In this document: positions 11,454 through 23,581 of the stretch, piece after piece | Numbering within the stretch: the first letter of the stretch is position 1 | Layout: every line of letters starts with the position of its first letter | NCBI GenBank assembly: GCA_009602725.1 | Contig: WELB01000015.1 | Coordinates: 358,272 to 393,951 of the forward strand | Direction: 5' to 3' | From: Spirogloea muscicola | Lineage: Eukaryota; Streptophyta; Zygnematophyceae; Spirogloeales; Spirogloeaceae | Length of the DNA: 35,680 bases | Notes under the pieces: generated by a model | Databases searched by the model: none | The model's input: only the letters and a program-made list of their open reading frames with translations | What the model was told of the DNA's origin: nothing | Program-made: the position numbers and the translations under genes

Positions 11454-14400
11454 ATGGCCATGGAGCCGGGGCCACAGGAGGATGCCGGCGGCCGCCGGCG
11501 GCTGGCGGTGGGGAAGATGCTGGCCGCCGACATTGCGCGGCTGCGCCTCAAGGCCGGCACGCCCCGCGCTCCGGGCATCACGCCGCACGACCTGCTCAGG
11601 CTGTCCAAGTGAGTGTAGAGGTCAGAGAATCGGTAGAGGTCAGAGAATCGAATCGGAACACGAACAGGGGATTTTTTTACTCAAAGGTCAAGGTGAGCCT
11701 TAGGCCATGTGTGGTATCGTCTATGTCTACCGCCAACGGCCGAGCTGCCAACCTGAGCACCGCCGCCACTGTGGGAATGGTCCTACTGGTCCTACAAGGC
11801 AAGACGATTATGTGAGAGTTTAGGCAACTGCCGCCTTTGCTGGAGTGCGGGGAATGGCGGCTTGCCTTGGTCCATGTCGAGCTTCATGTGCCAATGTTGG
11901 TGGCAAGACTCAGAAGCTGTGACAGCCCAGGAGCTGATGATTCGGTCCCAGAGGTAGCTCAGCTTTGCCGCGCCGATACGGTCGTATTGATCACACCCAC
12001 GTCTAGCCCCATCCGAGCTCGTGCACGCCCTTGGCCTGGCAAGGTTTCTGCTGCAACAGGAGAAGCCAAGCTCTCAGCAACTTGCCCGTGCTGAGTGCCA
12101 GGGTTGCGGTGCTGGGTTTTGTGCTAGGATTGAAGTATGGCGGTTAGTGGGTGTTCTCTATCCTGCAGCTTCCGATACCCACAGTGCTTGACTGGCTTAC
12201 TCCACTGCACTGCTGCGACTTTGGCTTACTCGGGGCAGTGCACTCCTTGACTGTCAGAGTTGCTGACAGAAGCAACTCAGTGGAAGTTGATGACCAGTGG
12301 GGATCAGACAAGTGTAGAAGCTCTCAGATTGCCATCGTCTGTGCTATTGAATGTGACTTGGTTGTGTGTTGCTGCCATTGTTGCCCCCTGTTGCCAGGTT
12401 GCTAGACTGCTCTGTTGGATACGAGCAGAAACCACACAACCTAGATGCCCTCCGGGAGCTGCTCATGTGGGTACGCACATTGTTTCTGCCAGATCAGAGG
12501 CCTCGTACTCATGCTGCTGGGGGTCTGTGTGACCTCGCAACCGATCGAGTTGCAAAGTCTACACGCAAGCGTCAGGCCTAGAGGTTTAAGGTCTGGTAGC
12601 TAGGGTGGTTGCTTTTACATATGAGACATTAACATTTAGAAGGTTCTTCTGCAATCTGCTATCGCTTGAGGTCAGGAGTGTGCTACATGGGCTGTGCGCT
12701 GAATGTGCAGCTCTGGCAGCTGGCTGATAACACCGCTTTTCGCCCTGCACTCATGGCCCTCATGCTCTCAGTTAAGGTAGGGGTACTGCTCCATTTCATC
12801 CCACTTCCTAACTGGTGTGCCGCACATCTGCAAGCGTTATTGGAGCATCAGAGCATGTTAGCTCCGGAGCTTCATCAGACGACTTTTGACAGGCTAGCAG
12901 AGGCTCATACAAGCTAACAACGTGCATGACGCCATTGCTTTCCAGAGCGTTTGTCGCTTGGGGTGGTTTAAGCAGCAGAAGGTGGTCGAGCTGATGAAGC
13001 CCCTGCAATCGGTACGTGCCTGCCTCGTCCGTTTTGTACACCCTGCTTGCTATTTATAGATATCAAAAAATCTTTTTCTCTGCAGAAGCTGTGGAGCCTG
13101 CTTCAAGAATTGCTCTTGTCCAAGTTGTAGTGGCAGTTCAGCTGCATAAGGCCAGGACGTTGCGTGTGACTATGGATATCAATAAATCTTTCCTCTCTGC
13201 AGAAGCTGTGGAGCCTGCTTCAAGAATTGCTCTTGTCCAAGTTGTAGTGGCAGTTCAGCTGCATAAGGCCAGGACATTACGTGTGACGTGGTTGCCGGCC
13301 TGGGGTGCAGCTCTGGGGTCACTTCGTGCCTGTTCAAGCTCGCCAGAGCAGCACCGACGACCTCCAGCGCGTGCTGGCTCCTTCGGGAGGAGCTGCTTTG
13401 TTGCAGCTTGAAGGCGTGATTGACCATGTGAAGAGGCTCTCTAGTAGGTAAACCTGAACCCCGAGTCCGATCTTCTATTATATTTTCTAGTCTGTCCTGT
13501 AATTATGTGCTTGTTTACATCTTGTAAAGAATTCTCTTTTTACATGCCAAATGAAGCTCGTGCACGATTGCCAATGTGGAAGTTGTGCTTTTCTCTGCCT
13601 TCAGAAGGGCACTTGCAGCTCACAAGGACGTCGTGATAGTGTTGCAATATTGTTGTTGCACAGGTACTTTCCAACCTTGAGGTTGCGCTCAGTTCTTATG
13701 GCAATGAAGGCAGAGGTGAGATTCTGAGTCAATGCTCACTTCAGTCTGTTGTCTACCTTTCTTGATGGCATGTTCCCTGCATGCAAATACATGCTACCCG
13801 CTTGCTTCCTCATCCCCTTGTTTGCATCCTACAAAAGGGAGCTTTGAATATCTGTTTGATTGCACGTCCACTCCTTCCAAGAACTTCACACAAGATGTGA
13901 AGGACTTATTGGAACATCATAGTCCAATGTTGTGCAGCAAGGGTATCAGGTCTTGACGGCAGATTTTGGCATCCTTATCAAACTTCACCGAGATTACAAT
14001 GTTGTAAGACAGAAAGACTGCTCCTGCTCTCACTGCATCCAACTCTCATTTGGTATTGGAACTGAGCAATACTCCTTAAGCAATGTGATCCGATCCATCA
14101 CGATCTGTTTGTTTAGGCAATGTCCAGGGTTCCAGCAGGTTTTGAGAATCGTATCTCACACAGTGCAGTGCTTTCATGCTCATGGCAGCACCTACTGATT
14201 TCGCAGTACCCAGACATCAGCACCTCTGCTTCCCTTGCGACACCAACGCAAGTCAGGTAGCTTCATTTGTACATTCTTTTATATTTAGTATCACTGAAGG
14301 GTATGCTGTCTTTGAGCATCTCCCTATTTACATTGCAACTACATAGCAACTCTAGTCACAGGAACATTTACGACCTCAGCAAATTCATCTACGGGTCAAT

Positions 14401-16267
14401 GCATGTTGAGTGAAAGCTTTGCAGATGTGGTTTAATATGATGCATGCTTGAAAGGACTGCTTTTGTAACTTCTTGCACATAGATGTTTGCTAGGCTAGAG
14501 TTGCTCATGCTATCTCCCTCTTTGCCTTGACACATCGGCTTGCATTGTGCCAGCTTTCTATTGAATGGAGTGGAGGTGCCGGGTCGCACATTGGTGAAGA
14601 TGGTGAGAGCAAATATTGTGCGGCTGGCTCAGACAACTTGCTCGTATTTAAATTTTGTGTATATGTATGTATGTATGTATATATGTAAACATTGATTGAA
14701 AGTTCAACATATTCCAGCTTCACAGTATATGCATGTCTCGGAGTAGCTGCCTGTTGATTTTGCTGCTCAACTTACAGGTAGACAATTTTAAATATTTGTA
14801 TTGATCGTCAACATCTGCCTTTCTATGAGCCAGGAGAAGGGCTTGCAGATGCCAACACTGGTGAATGATGGTGTCCGAGTGGGGCCCAACCTTCTCCAGG
14901 TTATTGGGGAATTTACAGGTGTCCCTACAATGCTTCAGGATTATCTTTGAGAGAAATTTCAAGGGGCTATCTGCATGGCTGATGAGGTGACAAATGGGCT
15001 TTCACTGTCCAGTATACTGGGCTTACATTGATGTTGCATGTGGCAGCCCCGTACATCATCGTCGTGGCCTTAATGAAGAGCATCAAGGTGGACGCTTCGA
15101 AAATACTGCTAGAGCCCCACATGACGCCGACAATTGAGCAATCCCGTTCACTAGCACCAGGTTGTTGCTTATGGTGGATGTGGAGGTCGTCACTGTGTGG
15201 TCTCTTCTGATATTCAAAAGCTGGCGGTCTGTCCATTGTACTCAAGGTTGTTGAGGACTGCCTGGGCTGCCTTTTCCAGCTCCTGCATGCGTACGATTGT
15301 ACACCTGTGCTTTCAAATTAGTCACATAGTCTAGTCGCATCAAGTTGTGTCAGAGAGGTCCTGCGAAGGAGACCCTGATGTACACTAGCTGACACCGGCA
15401 GACCTTTGGCTCTACTTTGGCACAGTTGATGACACCACGGCCGGACTTGCACTGAGTGACAGCGACGAGCTGGAGATTATATTGGGGCCTACGAAGCTGT
15501 CCCTCCTCTGCCCCATCAGCCACAAGCGGATGATCAGGCCAGTGAAGGGCATCGCGTGCCGGCACGTGCAGGTAGGAGTCCTACAAACTTCCATTGTGGC
15601 TGTAGCTTTCCGCTCGGGCGGCGACATGCATATACGTCATACCTTGCCCATATGTGCTGCCATCAACAGCCTTTGGTTTCATTGGCAGACTGAGATCGTG
15701 ATAAGTCACAATACCCTTGCCCATCTTTGATCTCTCCTGACTCGTCTGTCTTGGCCCCGCAGTCATTTGACCTGAGCAGCTTCCTGGAGATAAACACCTC
15801 CCTGCCTGCGTGGCGATGCCCATGCTGCAACTCTCATACGTCTTTCGTTGAGTTGCGCCTAGATGCTGTAACTGCCGAGGTACACTCTTGCTGGGCAGCA
15901 GGTACTGCATATAAGGGCCTGTCAGAAGTCTATCACTACCATCTAACACGTCAGACTGGTCACTATTTATATAGTACTGGAGTGTGCAAGCATGTATCTG
16001 CAGCTACTAAAGTGCAGCTGGTAGCATCGACGTGTTTTCTGTGTCTTGCAGATTCTTGAAAACACCCGCAATATGTTGGATACAGCGGAGGCTCTTGTGT
16101 TGGAGGATGGGTCGTGGCGGCTCGTCAAAGAGGTTGAGGACCTTCAGATGAGGAGAAAGCGGCAGCGATTTGCGTCTGAGTCTGCAAGCGAAGACGACAA
16201 GGAGCCTCGGTCTCTACCGGTTGGGCAGCTGGGCCAGGCCTCCGCGGCCGCTGCGACGACAATATAG
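11454..16267 (+). CDS. PIAL: PIAL/SIZ-type SP-RING E3 SUMO ligase, 14 exons
   Basis: SP-RING ligases move SUMO from the E2 onto nuclear targets. Land-plant PIAL proteins also build SUMO chains and take part in transcriptional silencing. Phase-consistent exons: 11454-11608, 12398-12470, 12711-12776, 12946-13011, 13311-13447, 13664-13715, 13938-14003, 14117-14256, 14554-14602, 14834-14918, 15047-15160, 15402-15571, 15763-15879 and 16052-16267, giving 501 residues. The N-terminal half follows the PIAL pattern (FRPALMALMLSVK at 86-98, RYFPTLRLRSVLMAMKAE at 166-183). A PINIT-like part follows (FLLNGVEVPGRT, then VGPNLLQVIGEF, then YIIVVALMKS). An acidic-hydrophobic SDSDELEIIL (353-362) resembles a SUMO-interacting motif. 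The SP-RING runs from LLCPIS to RCPCC with zinc ligands C387, H389, C410 and C413. There is no SAP domain, and the protein ends about 70 residues after the RING, much shorter than land-plant PIALs. An in-frame start at 11460 is also possible. Confidence 0.88.
13059..13170 (+). repeat. Tandem intronic duplication, copy 1
   Basis: First of two copies, period 117 bases, inside the intron between ligase exons 4 and 5. It contains a pyrimidine tract, an AG acceptor at 13085, an open 41-base stretch (13086-13126) and a GTAGTG donor-like site. It differs from copy 2 at only a handful of positions. Confidence 0.9.
13175..13287 (+). repeat. Tandem intronic duplication, copy 2
   Basis: Second copy of the 117-base-period duplication, with its own pyrimidine tract, AG acceptor and 41-base open stretch (13203-13243). 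Skipping both copies gives an exact phase-0 to phase-0 join of the flanking exons (13011 to 13311). Including one copy (41 bases) or both (82 bases) would shift the frame. Confidence 0.9.
14658..14689. repeat. TATG/TA microsatellite in ligase intron
   Basis: A run of about five TATG-type units and TA steps lies within the intron following the exon that ends at 14602. Confidence 0.7.
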
Positions 16268-18059
16268 GACCCTCCCTTTTCAACAGCTTGCTTCAATATT
16301 GAGCCGCAATTTAAACAAGAGCAAGAGATGGTTGATGGGCGACCGCTGTTGGTTCTCTTGCTGTATACTGATTGATTCTAGGTGAAATTGCAGATTTGAC
16401 ACTTAGCCTGCTCGGGAACCTGCAATTGCCTTGCATCTTGCAAGGTGGGAGCCCCAAGACGAAGGTGCAAATGTATGAGCAAGCCAAGTAGCCTCCATGT
16501 TGAAAGTGCGCAACTCATAATGGGAGAGACGGACTATCTGCTCCCATCGTGGTAAACGATTGTAAACGTGGCGACTGGGCGACGGGTCGCATGGGCAGTT
16601 CGTTAAGTAGGGGTTCAGACAGACGGCGGAGTGGTAACGGACGGCCGGACATAACGGCGCTTTGGGGAAGCGGAATCTCCCAGCGGGAGATGCCCGAGCG
16701 TGCCACGTGGCGTGTCGAGAGCGCCGCTCCAAATCGCGGTGCGCGGATGGCACTCAGCACGTGCGCTCCCCTTGCGGTCACTAGAGTGCGACGCGTGGCA
16801 TCGCCGGGCGCAAACGGCTTCTAATTAATATCATTCAACTGGCTCTAACCAGCTGTGCTTAGGCAGGGTTGACATCGCTCAATGTTGATGTCTCACAGTG
16901 CTCACCTTATGTCTCGTGACGCGATGACATCAAGTGAACTGCTTGACGACCATCAAAGAAAATGCTCTCTCCAAGAGAAGTGAGCTTTTGAAGGATGGGA
17001 GGGCTGTGAATTCGGCTCAAGAAGAAGACTGGACAAGGCCCAAAAGGGCCGACAGGCAAACCACACAGCTACTCAAGTGGAGTCCCCTCAGCCTGCATCC
17101 ACACTGTCACCTCCGTTCCTTCTTTCGGGCTGACGTTTCACAGCCGTCGCCTTTATCGCCCCTTTGAAGTGCTTTTCTTCGAAGACGGGCTTTTTCATCG
17201 GAGACACCCAGCTTGTCCCCTTCTTAAGCAAAACTTCACACTTGTTCTTCTTACTTATTGTTCCACCCCCCTTTTTCGTGCTCGCATCCGGAGACAATAA
17301 GTACGACATCGCCACGGCCGTTGGCGACAACGACAGACGCCTTTGAGAGGTATTCTGACTAGAGGCTGCTGGCCAGGGGCTAGTGCGCTCCCACTCGAGG
17401 TAGCCACTTGAGAGAAGGCGCGCTGTTTGCATGAAAGGAAGGTGAGGAGGCCAGATCAAGCCACTACACTGTTCAGCAACAAGCTAGTGCAAAAACCGGG
17501 GCTACACAAAGTGAAGGCTCATGCTACGAGAGGCTAAGGGGCAGAGGGCAGCTCTTGCACAGGAGCCCAACAAGCAGGAAGTTCTTCACAGTAATATTGA
17601 TTCTCAATCCAATCTCTCGTTTCTTTTTTCTTAACACTAAGTCCTTTCTGCATTGCAAGAGCTTATGCTTTTACCAGAAGGAGTTGTGGAAGACAAAAAC
17701 AGGTCTTCCAGCGTAATGCAGTGCGTTGTCGTGTTTGGTAGTGTAGTCCTTGTTCGGCACCTCTTTCTTTGGCTTTGGACATTGTCCATTCTTTTTGGGC
17801 TGGCTTTGCCAGCCCTCTTCTCTCTAATGCAGTGGCTAGCCCACGATTGGAGAAAGGTCGGAAGGGTCCGGCAAGCAGATTATCCTACGCATCTTCCAGG
17901 AATATTCCATTCTGTCTGGGCTGTCACAGCCATCACCTTCAAAAGAAGAGAGCTAATCATTTCAGAGGGGTGTCTCATTACAGAGGGGGCGATAGCTGAG
18001 AGAAGCAGCCCTTCCCAAGTAGCGAGGGCTGTGAAAAGAGAAGCTGCTCTATCAAAGAA

Positions 18060-18250
18060 GGACGTGGTCGCCCATTGAGAATAGGGGCTGGAACAACCAG
18101 CCCGAAAGAGAATGAACAGAGTACGAGAAGGGGGCCAGGGGAAGCGCTAAGTAACAGAAACAAAGCTGCTACGAGACACTCAGTAACCCCTGCTAAGCAG
18201 CCGCAGATCAGAGATGCTGGGCTCCTGGAAGTGGGTCCCCTGGCCAGAGC
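18060..18250 (-). repeat. Long repeat copy, inverted relative to 34088-34260
   Basis: Read on the minus strand, this segment matches 34088-34253 over about 150 bases. It includes CAGGGGACCCACTTCCAGGA, GCGGCTGCTTAGCAGGGG and a GGCCCCCTTCT block, with scattered substitutions and small indels. It also ends in the hairpin segment (GGGGCTGGAACAACCAGCCC on the plus strand). Confidence 0.85.
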
Positions 18251-18713
18251 CAGAGGCAGCAGCGAGGGCTATCAAAGGACGGAAATGAGTGTCAAAATGG
18301 GGCGAGGGCCGTGAAAAGCGATCCACAAAGGTAGAGCAGCTTTTCCACATGGTGCGAAATTGTGACAAGCCAGCTCACATATGAGTCAACAAGGTCTATG
18401 CCGGAAATTTTTTTGAACCAATAATCATGCCTGCTTAGTAAGAAAAGCCAGCCCACAAATCAGAAGAAAAGAGAAGTAGATGTGGACAAGGTCCTAAAGA
18501 GAAGCAGCTCTTCCAACAGGGGCGAGGGCTGTAAACAAACATCTCTTTCAACGTACGGTAATGGCTGTGAGGAGTAATAACTCACAAAAGGGGGCTGTGA
18601 AAAGCCAGCCCGAAAAGGGGCCAAAACTCCCCCGAAATCCTGAAGCCCAGCTCCGAACAGTAACAGTGTTCCAATGTAAAGAGGTCAGCTCAACGGACTG
18701 AACAAGGTCTAAT

Positions 18714-18799
18714 ACAAGCACGTCTAAAGATCTACATAAGCTACAGCAGATTGACCCGCTCAATAACCACGGGTCAAAACGTAAAGGTCACTACTCGAT
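18714..18799 (+). repeat. 86-base direct repeat, copy 1
   Basis: Contains CTACAGCAGATTGACCCGCT and ACCACGGGTCAAAAC. It is repeated in the same orientation at 35385-35470 with only about five differences. It lies outside the hairpin segment of the family but beside it in both places. Confidence 0.9.
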
Positions 18800-19103
18800 A
18801 AAGTCTAAGAGGACCGGAAGGCGATAGATTCTTTTTTGGGCTTGCTTTTCCAGCCCCTATCGTCAATGGGCGAGCACTTCCTTCTTTTCGATAAAAATGT
18901 GGCCAGCCCACGAAGGATTGACAAGGGGTCAGGGGTCGCGGAAAGCGCACGCCACGCAGCTACGACGGAGTAGTGGCGCCTCAAAAGGCGACGGAGATGT
19001 CGTCGTCGGAGATGGTTGTTTAACGATTGGAGTCAAGTTGGCCAAACCGAAGTCCATCACAGCACTGTTGATGCCCAGGAGTGACACCTAACGGTGGGGC
19101 GGT

Positions 19104-19718
19104 ATGGCATCTCAAGGGAAGTCGACGAGCGCGTCACTGGGAATTCCGCGCTTGGGGCGCTTGGGGCTGTTGCTCCCTAGCCCGCAGGCCCCTGCGTCGT
19201 CCGTCGGGGCGGCGGCGGCGGCAGCGGCGGCGGCATCGGCGGCAGGCGACGGCGGTGGCGGCGCTGGCGTCCGCCTGAGGGGCCGCGTGGCGAGCGCCGT
19301 GCGGCGCGAGTACGAGAGATGGTGGCCGCCGCTGCGGCGCCGCTGAGGCAGGCTGGAGGTGTGGGCCTGCCGAGGGGAGACTGTGCTGGGGCGCTGCGGG
19401 AGCCTGCCTCTGCGGCGCCGCCGCCACAGCCCCCGCTCGCCTTGAGGCTCCTTGCCGTGGCCTCAGCTCCCTTTTGCCTTCCTCGCCGCGTCTGGCCGCA
19501 GGTTTGCTGTGCCAGCCGCTGGCGCTGCCGCTGCCGCAGCAGCCGCCATCCACGTGCCGGCAAGAAGGCCATGGCGGCGCCGCGGTCCATCAGGCCTGCG
19601 CCTTGCCGCTGAGACGGGGCTATCCGCCGCCTACGTCGTCGGCGACTCTCCGATCAGACTCTTCAGCTGGTTGCACGAGCAGTCGACGCGCTATGATCGC
19701 CGGCAAAGCACCCTGCGC
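19104..19718 (+). CDS. Possible 5' exon(s) of the DUF2470 gene
   Basis: This GC-rich, GGC-repeat-bearing region is open in several frames on both strands, so coding is uncertain. An ATG at 19104 starts an 80-residue frame beginning MASQGKSTSASLGIPRLGRL, serine/alanine-rich and low in acidic residues like a plastid transit peptide, but it stops at 19346. A strong GTAAGT donor follows 19718. The frame entering it in phase 2 (with an ATG at 19693) fits the next conserved exon at 19967. The true start is unresolved. Confidence 0.35.
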
Positions 19719-19966
19719 GTAAGTTATTTTCACCATCTCTCCGTATCTGTGGAGAAGCAGAGTCACTGTCGCAGCCATAGCTGGCCGCGAGACATCAAGT
19801 TGCAGTAGTCGCACTGTGGCCTCATTGCAGCTGCAGCAGAGACGCGAAGAGGCTCACTTTTAGAGGTCAATCTTCCTTGGTTGTTAGCTTGACCAGCGGA
19901 GGTCAGGCATCTGACCAGTGCACTGTTGCTTCCGTCGACTGATCAACGAGCTTCATCAATTGCCAG

Positions 19967-22900
19967 TTTCTTGCTGAGCTGCAAACCAATGGCATCATGC
20001 AGCCTTTTCTGTGAGCTACCTCGGCGCCTCGCGCATCGTCCAGAGAGCCACAACTCCTGGGACTGGCACAGAAGGAGAGGCACGGGGGCCAGAGCTGAAT
20101 TGTCAGAGACGAGGTCCGGAGCTGAATCTCGCAAGTCCTTAGGATATCATCCTCTCGAGGAGCTCTCGAAGCCGGACAGGAGGAACAAGGCAGTCCGGGC
20201 AACTGAGCATGTACTGTCGAGTGCAGAGTTAGCCCGTACCATTGCTGAGGTAAGTGGCATGTCCATGCATCTGCCATTACCAGTTGGTGGTTGGTCTGCC
20301 CGAAAGCATGACAGTGAAGTGGTTGATCTAGCTGCCAGCTTTTTTATTGCACTCAGCGGCTGAGGGTGGCCTGAAAATGTTCAGGTGAATGCGGAAGGCA
20401 TCATCTTCAACTCAGTGGTGCCTGAGGATGTCACTGTTCTGGGAACAGACGTTAACTTCTTGGTTGCAGACAATGGAGGTCAGTGCAATGCGGACCTCAC
20501 TCCTTGTGCGATACAGGTCGCTCAAAGTTACTTGTTCCAGCTGTGAGTGTTACCTTACTGATAAGAGCTTCGCTTTTTTCTGCAGATGTCTTCTTTGAAT
20601 TGGACGATGACGAGGAGTTTCTCCGCAATCTAGAAACGAGCCAGAACTGCACTGTAGGCACTCATTTTATGCTGATTACCAGCCTTTGCATGGCTATCTC
20701 CTACCATGCCAACCAGACGTCAATTTGCTCTTTGTCACATGTGATGGTGATAATGCCTTCAGGATTCACGGCAATAGACTGCGCAAGACTGCAAAGATTG
20801 TTTGTGTTGTGAGGATCTTGATCACAAACTGACCTAATAACTGTTTATTTGCCGCAAGCAGGTTCTTGTAAATTTTGGCAAGTGGGACGACGTCATGATG
20901 TCAGACTTCATAGAGGAGGTAGATGGAGTTGGGTGGATCGAAGTTGTGGATGACGAGGATTCTGATTCAGAAACATCTGGTGATTATGACGATGACAGTG
21001 GCAATCTTCTGTACGAGGATAGTGAGGTAAACGTTGCACTACATCCTGCATTACTCTGGTACAACTTCATGATAGGCTCCTCAGCGTAGTCATTCCTGCT
21101 GCAACTTGCCTTGTGAATGCTGGCGTGCTTCCACTAGTGCTGATACTGTCAGGACTTCAAGTTTCCTCCTTTGGGCAAGTCCTATGGTTGTTCTTAGCCA
21201 TGGACTGTCCTTCCTCACATTTGTGGTGTAGATGTGGGAAGCCATGCTGCCAGGAGGGGTGGAGAGCTTCTATGATAGCATCACACCAGAGGCCATGGGG
21301 TCGCTTGGTGGTTGGGGAGGACCTGAGACATTAAACTGGGTGCATCCCATGGAATTTGCCACGCGGCTTGCTCATGTAGGCCAGCAACTCTCTCTTGACT
21401 TTGGAGGACATCTGTGCTGTAGAGGCAAGACATCCTGGAAACTTTCCATGCCCTATGAGACAGAGACATGAGATGTGGCAGATGAGCTCAACATGCTAAA
21501 TGAGAAGGTGCAGTACATATCTTGACGATATCACTCTTATCGGAGTTCTTGACTTTTGGTGCACTGGCTGACCAGGTCGCTGAACACGACTATGCAAAGG
21601 AAATCGACAACCCCTGTCTGCGCCTTAGCATCAGCGGCATCGTCAGGAAGGTCACGGCTGATGAGGAGGAGTATGTCCGGGAGCTATGGGACGACAGATT
21701 CATTGCACCCGACACAGATGACGAGGAGTCCTCTGATGTGGAGGAGGCAGATAGCATCCCCAAGCCATCCAACAGCTCGGTGGCACCCAGTGACGAGTCT
21801 GATAGGCAAGCAAACAGTGACATGGAGCAGGAGGAAGCGGGGACCTCGCTAAAGGGCGTCGTCAGAAACGGTGTTTGGATGGGAGAGTTGATCTCTGGCA
21901 GGGCTCAGCAAGGCAAGGGCTGGGCACCTCGGGAGAACCTGAGGAGGCGGACGAGGAATGCCTTAGGAGTAGGGCCAAAGGAAGACAGAATGCAAGGGTC
22001 CACTGCAGAAAGCTCTGGAGTTGCTGAGGTAGTGGAGGGGTTGTCTGGCGTGAAAGGCTTGATCGAGAGGGCTAGGCAAGCCGTAGGCTTGGGCACGGAC
22101 CAGCAACAACCAGATAGAAGCAGTTGTTCCGAGGTTGAGGATCAGGCTTGCTCATCTGGGGAAGCTAGCACAGCTGACACTGCCAAGTCAGCCTCAAAGG
22201 TAGAGGTCAACGTCCCGGAAGGTGACTATGTGGTTGATGTGGGAGAAGATGGGTCGGCAACCTTTACCTGGATGCCTGCAACGCCGAAGAAGTCGCTGGA
22301 GGATTTGTTACGGTCCAACGAGGGGAAGGTGCTTGCTGTGGAAGGGGGCGAGTTTGTTCTTGCGGCAGACACTGAGGACCTAGATGGAGACAAGATCTGG
22401 GAAGAGTTCGGGGAGGGCGTCGGATCATCATTCTACAAGCTAGAAATACTGACCATTCAGCTTGATAGCGTTTCTGGTATCCAGGTGCGGCTTACATCTG
22501 CTGTTCACTGCCCCCACAAGTATCGCACATTGTCCACATCAGTAGTGCTATTTGTGATTCTGGCTTGTCTTCTGATTGATCCAGGAATGTGGAGTTTTGG
22601 TGCTGACTGCTTCTTCTATGTGTCGTTCCTGTGGCAGCACACAATCGACGTGGCAGACTTTTGCTCAGCATCGCCAGACCTCATGGCCCATGCTTCCGGG
22701 TCTATTGCTGAGGTAGTCAATATTCACAAGCGCAGGGAGATGGCAGCCCTGTGCTTGAGAGAAAAGGACTTGCAAGTGGAGGTAACTGATAAGTTACCCT
22801 TGCATCCATTGGCTTTCCTCTTGTTGCATGTCTAGCCATTACAAGCGCCTGCAGCATCCATTCACATACCTCATGTACAAGAGAGCCTTAGCTAATCCTG

Positions 22901-23581
22901 ACTCACCGGTGCTGCTGCTGCTGCTTGACATCTGCTTCTTGTTTCTGCTCTGTTGTCTTTTCATTTGACATTGCACTGGGATATATGCACAAACTAAACT
23001 TTAACTAAAATTCCACGCAGAGGCAGCACAATTGGAGTGAGTTCCTCTCATTGTCTTGCATCATGAGCTGCCTTGTGCCTTAGGTGGTAAAATATGCCAT
23101 GCTTGCAGGAAGTTTGGATGGTTGGCGTAGACCGTCATGGGCTGGACATTCGAGTTCGAGAAGGGATTGAAATCCGAACGCTCCGCTTTCCTTTTCGCAG
23201 ACCTGTAAGTTGCAGCATTGCTGGTAGAACTGAAGTCAAATAAAAGAGCCCGTTTTTTGTTGGTTGATCCGATTGAGCAACAAGCCTTGGCATGTATGGA
23301 CAAGTCTACTCTAACCAAGAATCACTCTAACATTACTTTACTCAGCAGCATGCTGCTGCTGTTCGTCATCTTTAGAGAGACCCGGATTTCATGTAAACTT
23401 GATACGTGCAGCACCTGACAGGCTCAATGACCTTCTCAACTTGAGAATCTGGCAGGCAACGAATGAAAGGCAGGCAGAACAGATGATCCAGGACATGCTG
23501 CATCCACGCAAAGCTGGTATCCGACAACGGCGTCGAGGACCGCTGCGCGTCAAGCGGCGATTCCGGCCTCGTCGGCGCTAG
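19967..23581 (+). CDS. Plant-type split-barrel/DUF2470 protein, probably plastid
   Basis: It matches the land-plant family of plastid proteins with an FMN-binding split-barrel-like N-terminal part, an acidic linker and a C-terminal DUF2470 domain. DUF2470 also occurs in haem- and tetrapyrrole-related proteins. Exons: 19967-20249, 20385-20478, 20586-20653, 20862-21026, 21232-21375, 21576-22484, 22638-22781, 23109-23204 and, less surely, 23378-23581. Every join is phase-consistent. Landmarks are AELARTIAE, DVFFELDDDEEFL, acidic VDDEDSDSETSGDYDDD, WVHPMEFATRLAH, FYKLEILTIQLDSVSG, VADFCSASPDLMAHASG, VGVDRHGLDIRV, IRTLRFPFRRP and DRLNDLL, in the order expected for the family. The 909-base exon encodes most of the acidic, probably disordered linker. 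No biochemical activity is established by the sequence. The 5' end is uncertain. Confidence 0.75.

Larger units (their letters stand above)
16268..19103. other. Intergenic block, repeats from about 16.9 kb
   Basis: No gene is supported. The first 500 bases after the ligase stop are unique-looking and GC-rich near 16.6-16.8 kb. From about 17.0 kb the block is filled with copies of the dispersed repeat family in both orientations (17030-17170, 17395-17470, 17760-17840, 18060-18250, 18440-18620 and 18830-18930). Confidence 0.6.

Noticed and set aside
11187-11815. Overlapping minus- and plus-strand frames at the SUMO-ligase start
   Set aside because: Caused by GC-rich sequence. Only the frame starting at 11454 joins in phase to the conserved second exon.
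13059-13287. CRISPR-like or satellite array
   Set aside because: Only two copies, with splice-like content and no spacers. It is a simple tandem duplication within an intron.
13016-13411. 131-codon open frame spanning the duplicated cassette
   Set aside because: It reads through intron sequence and repeats the same residues twice. The conserved ligase exons use a different frame and skip it.
16561-16565. TGTAA, the green-algal type polyadenylation signal, about 290 bases after the ligase stop
   Set aside because: A five-base motif occurs often by chance, and no supporting downstream element or cleavage evidence is visible.
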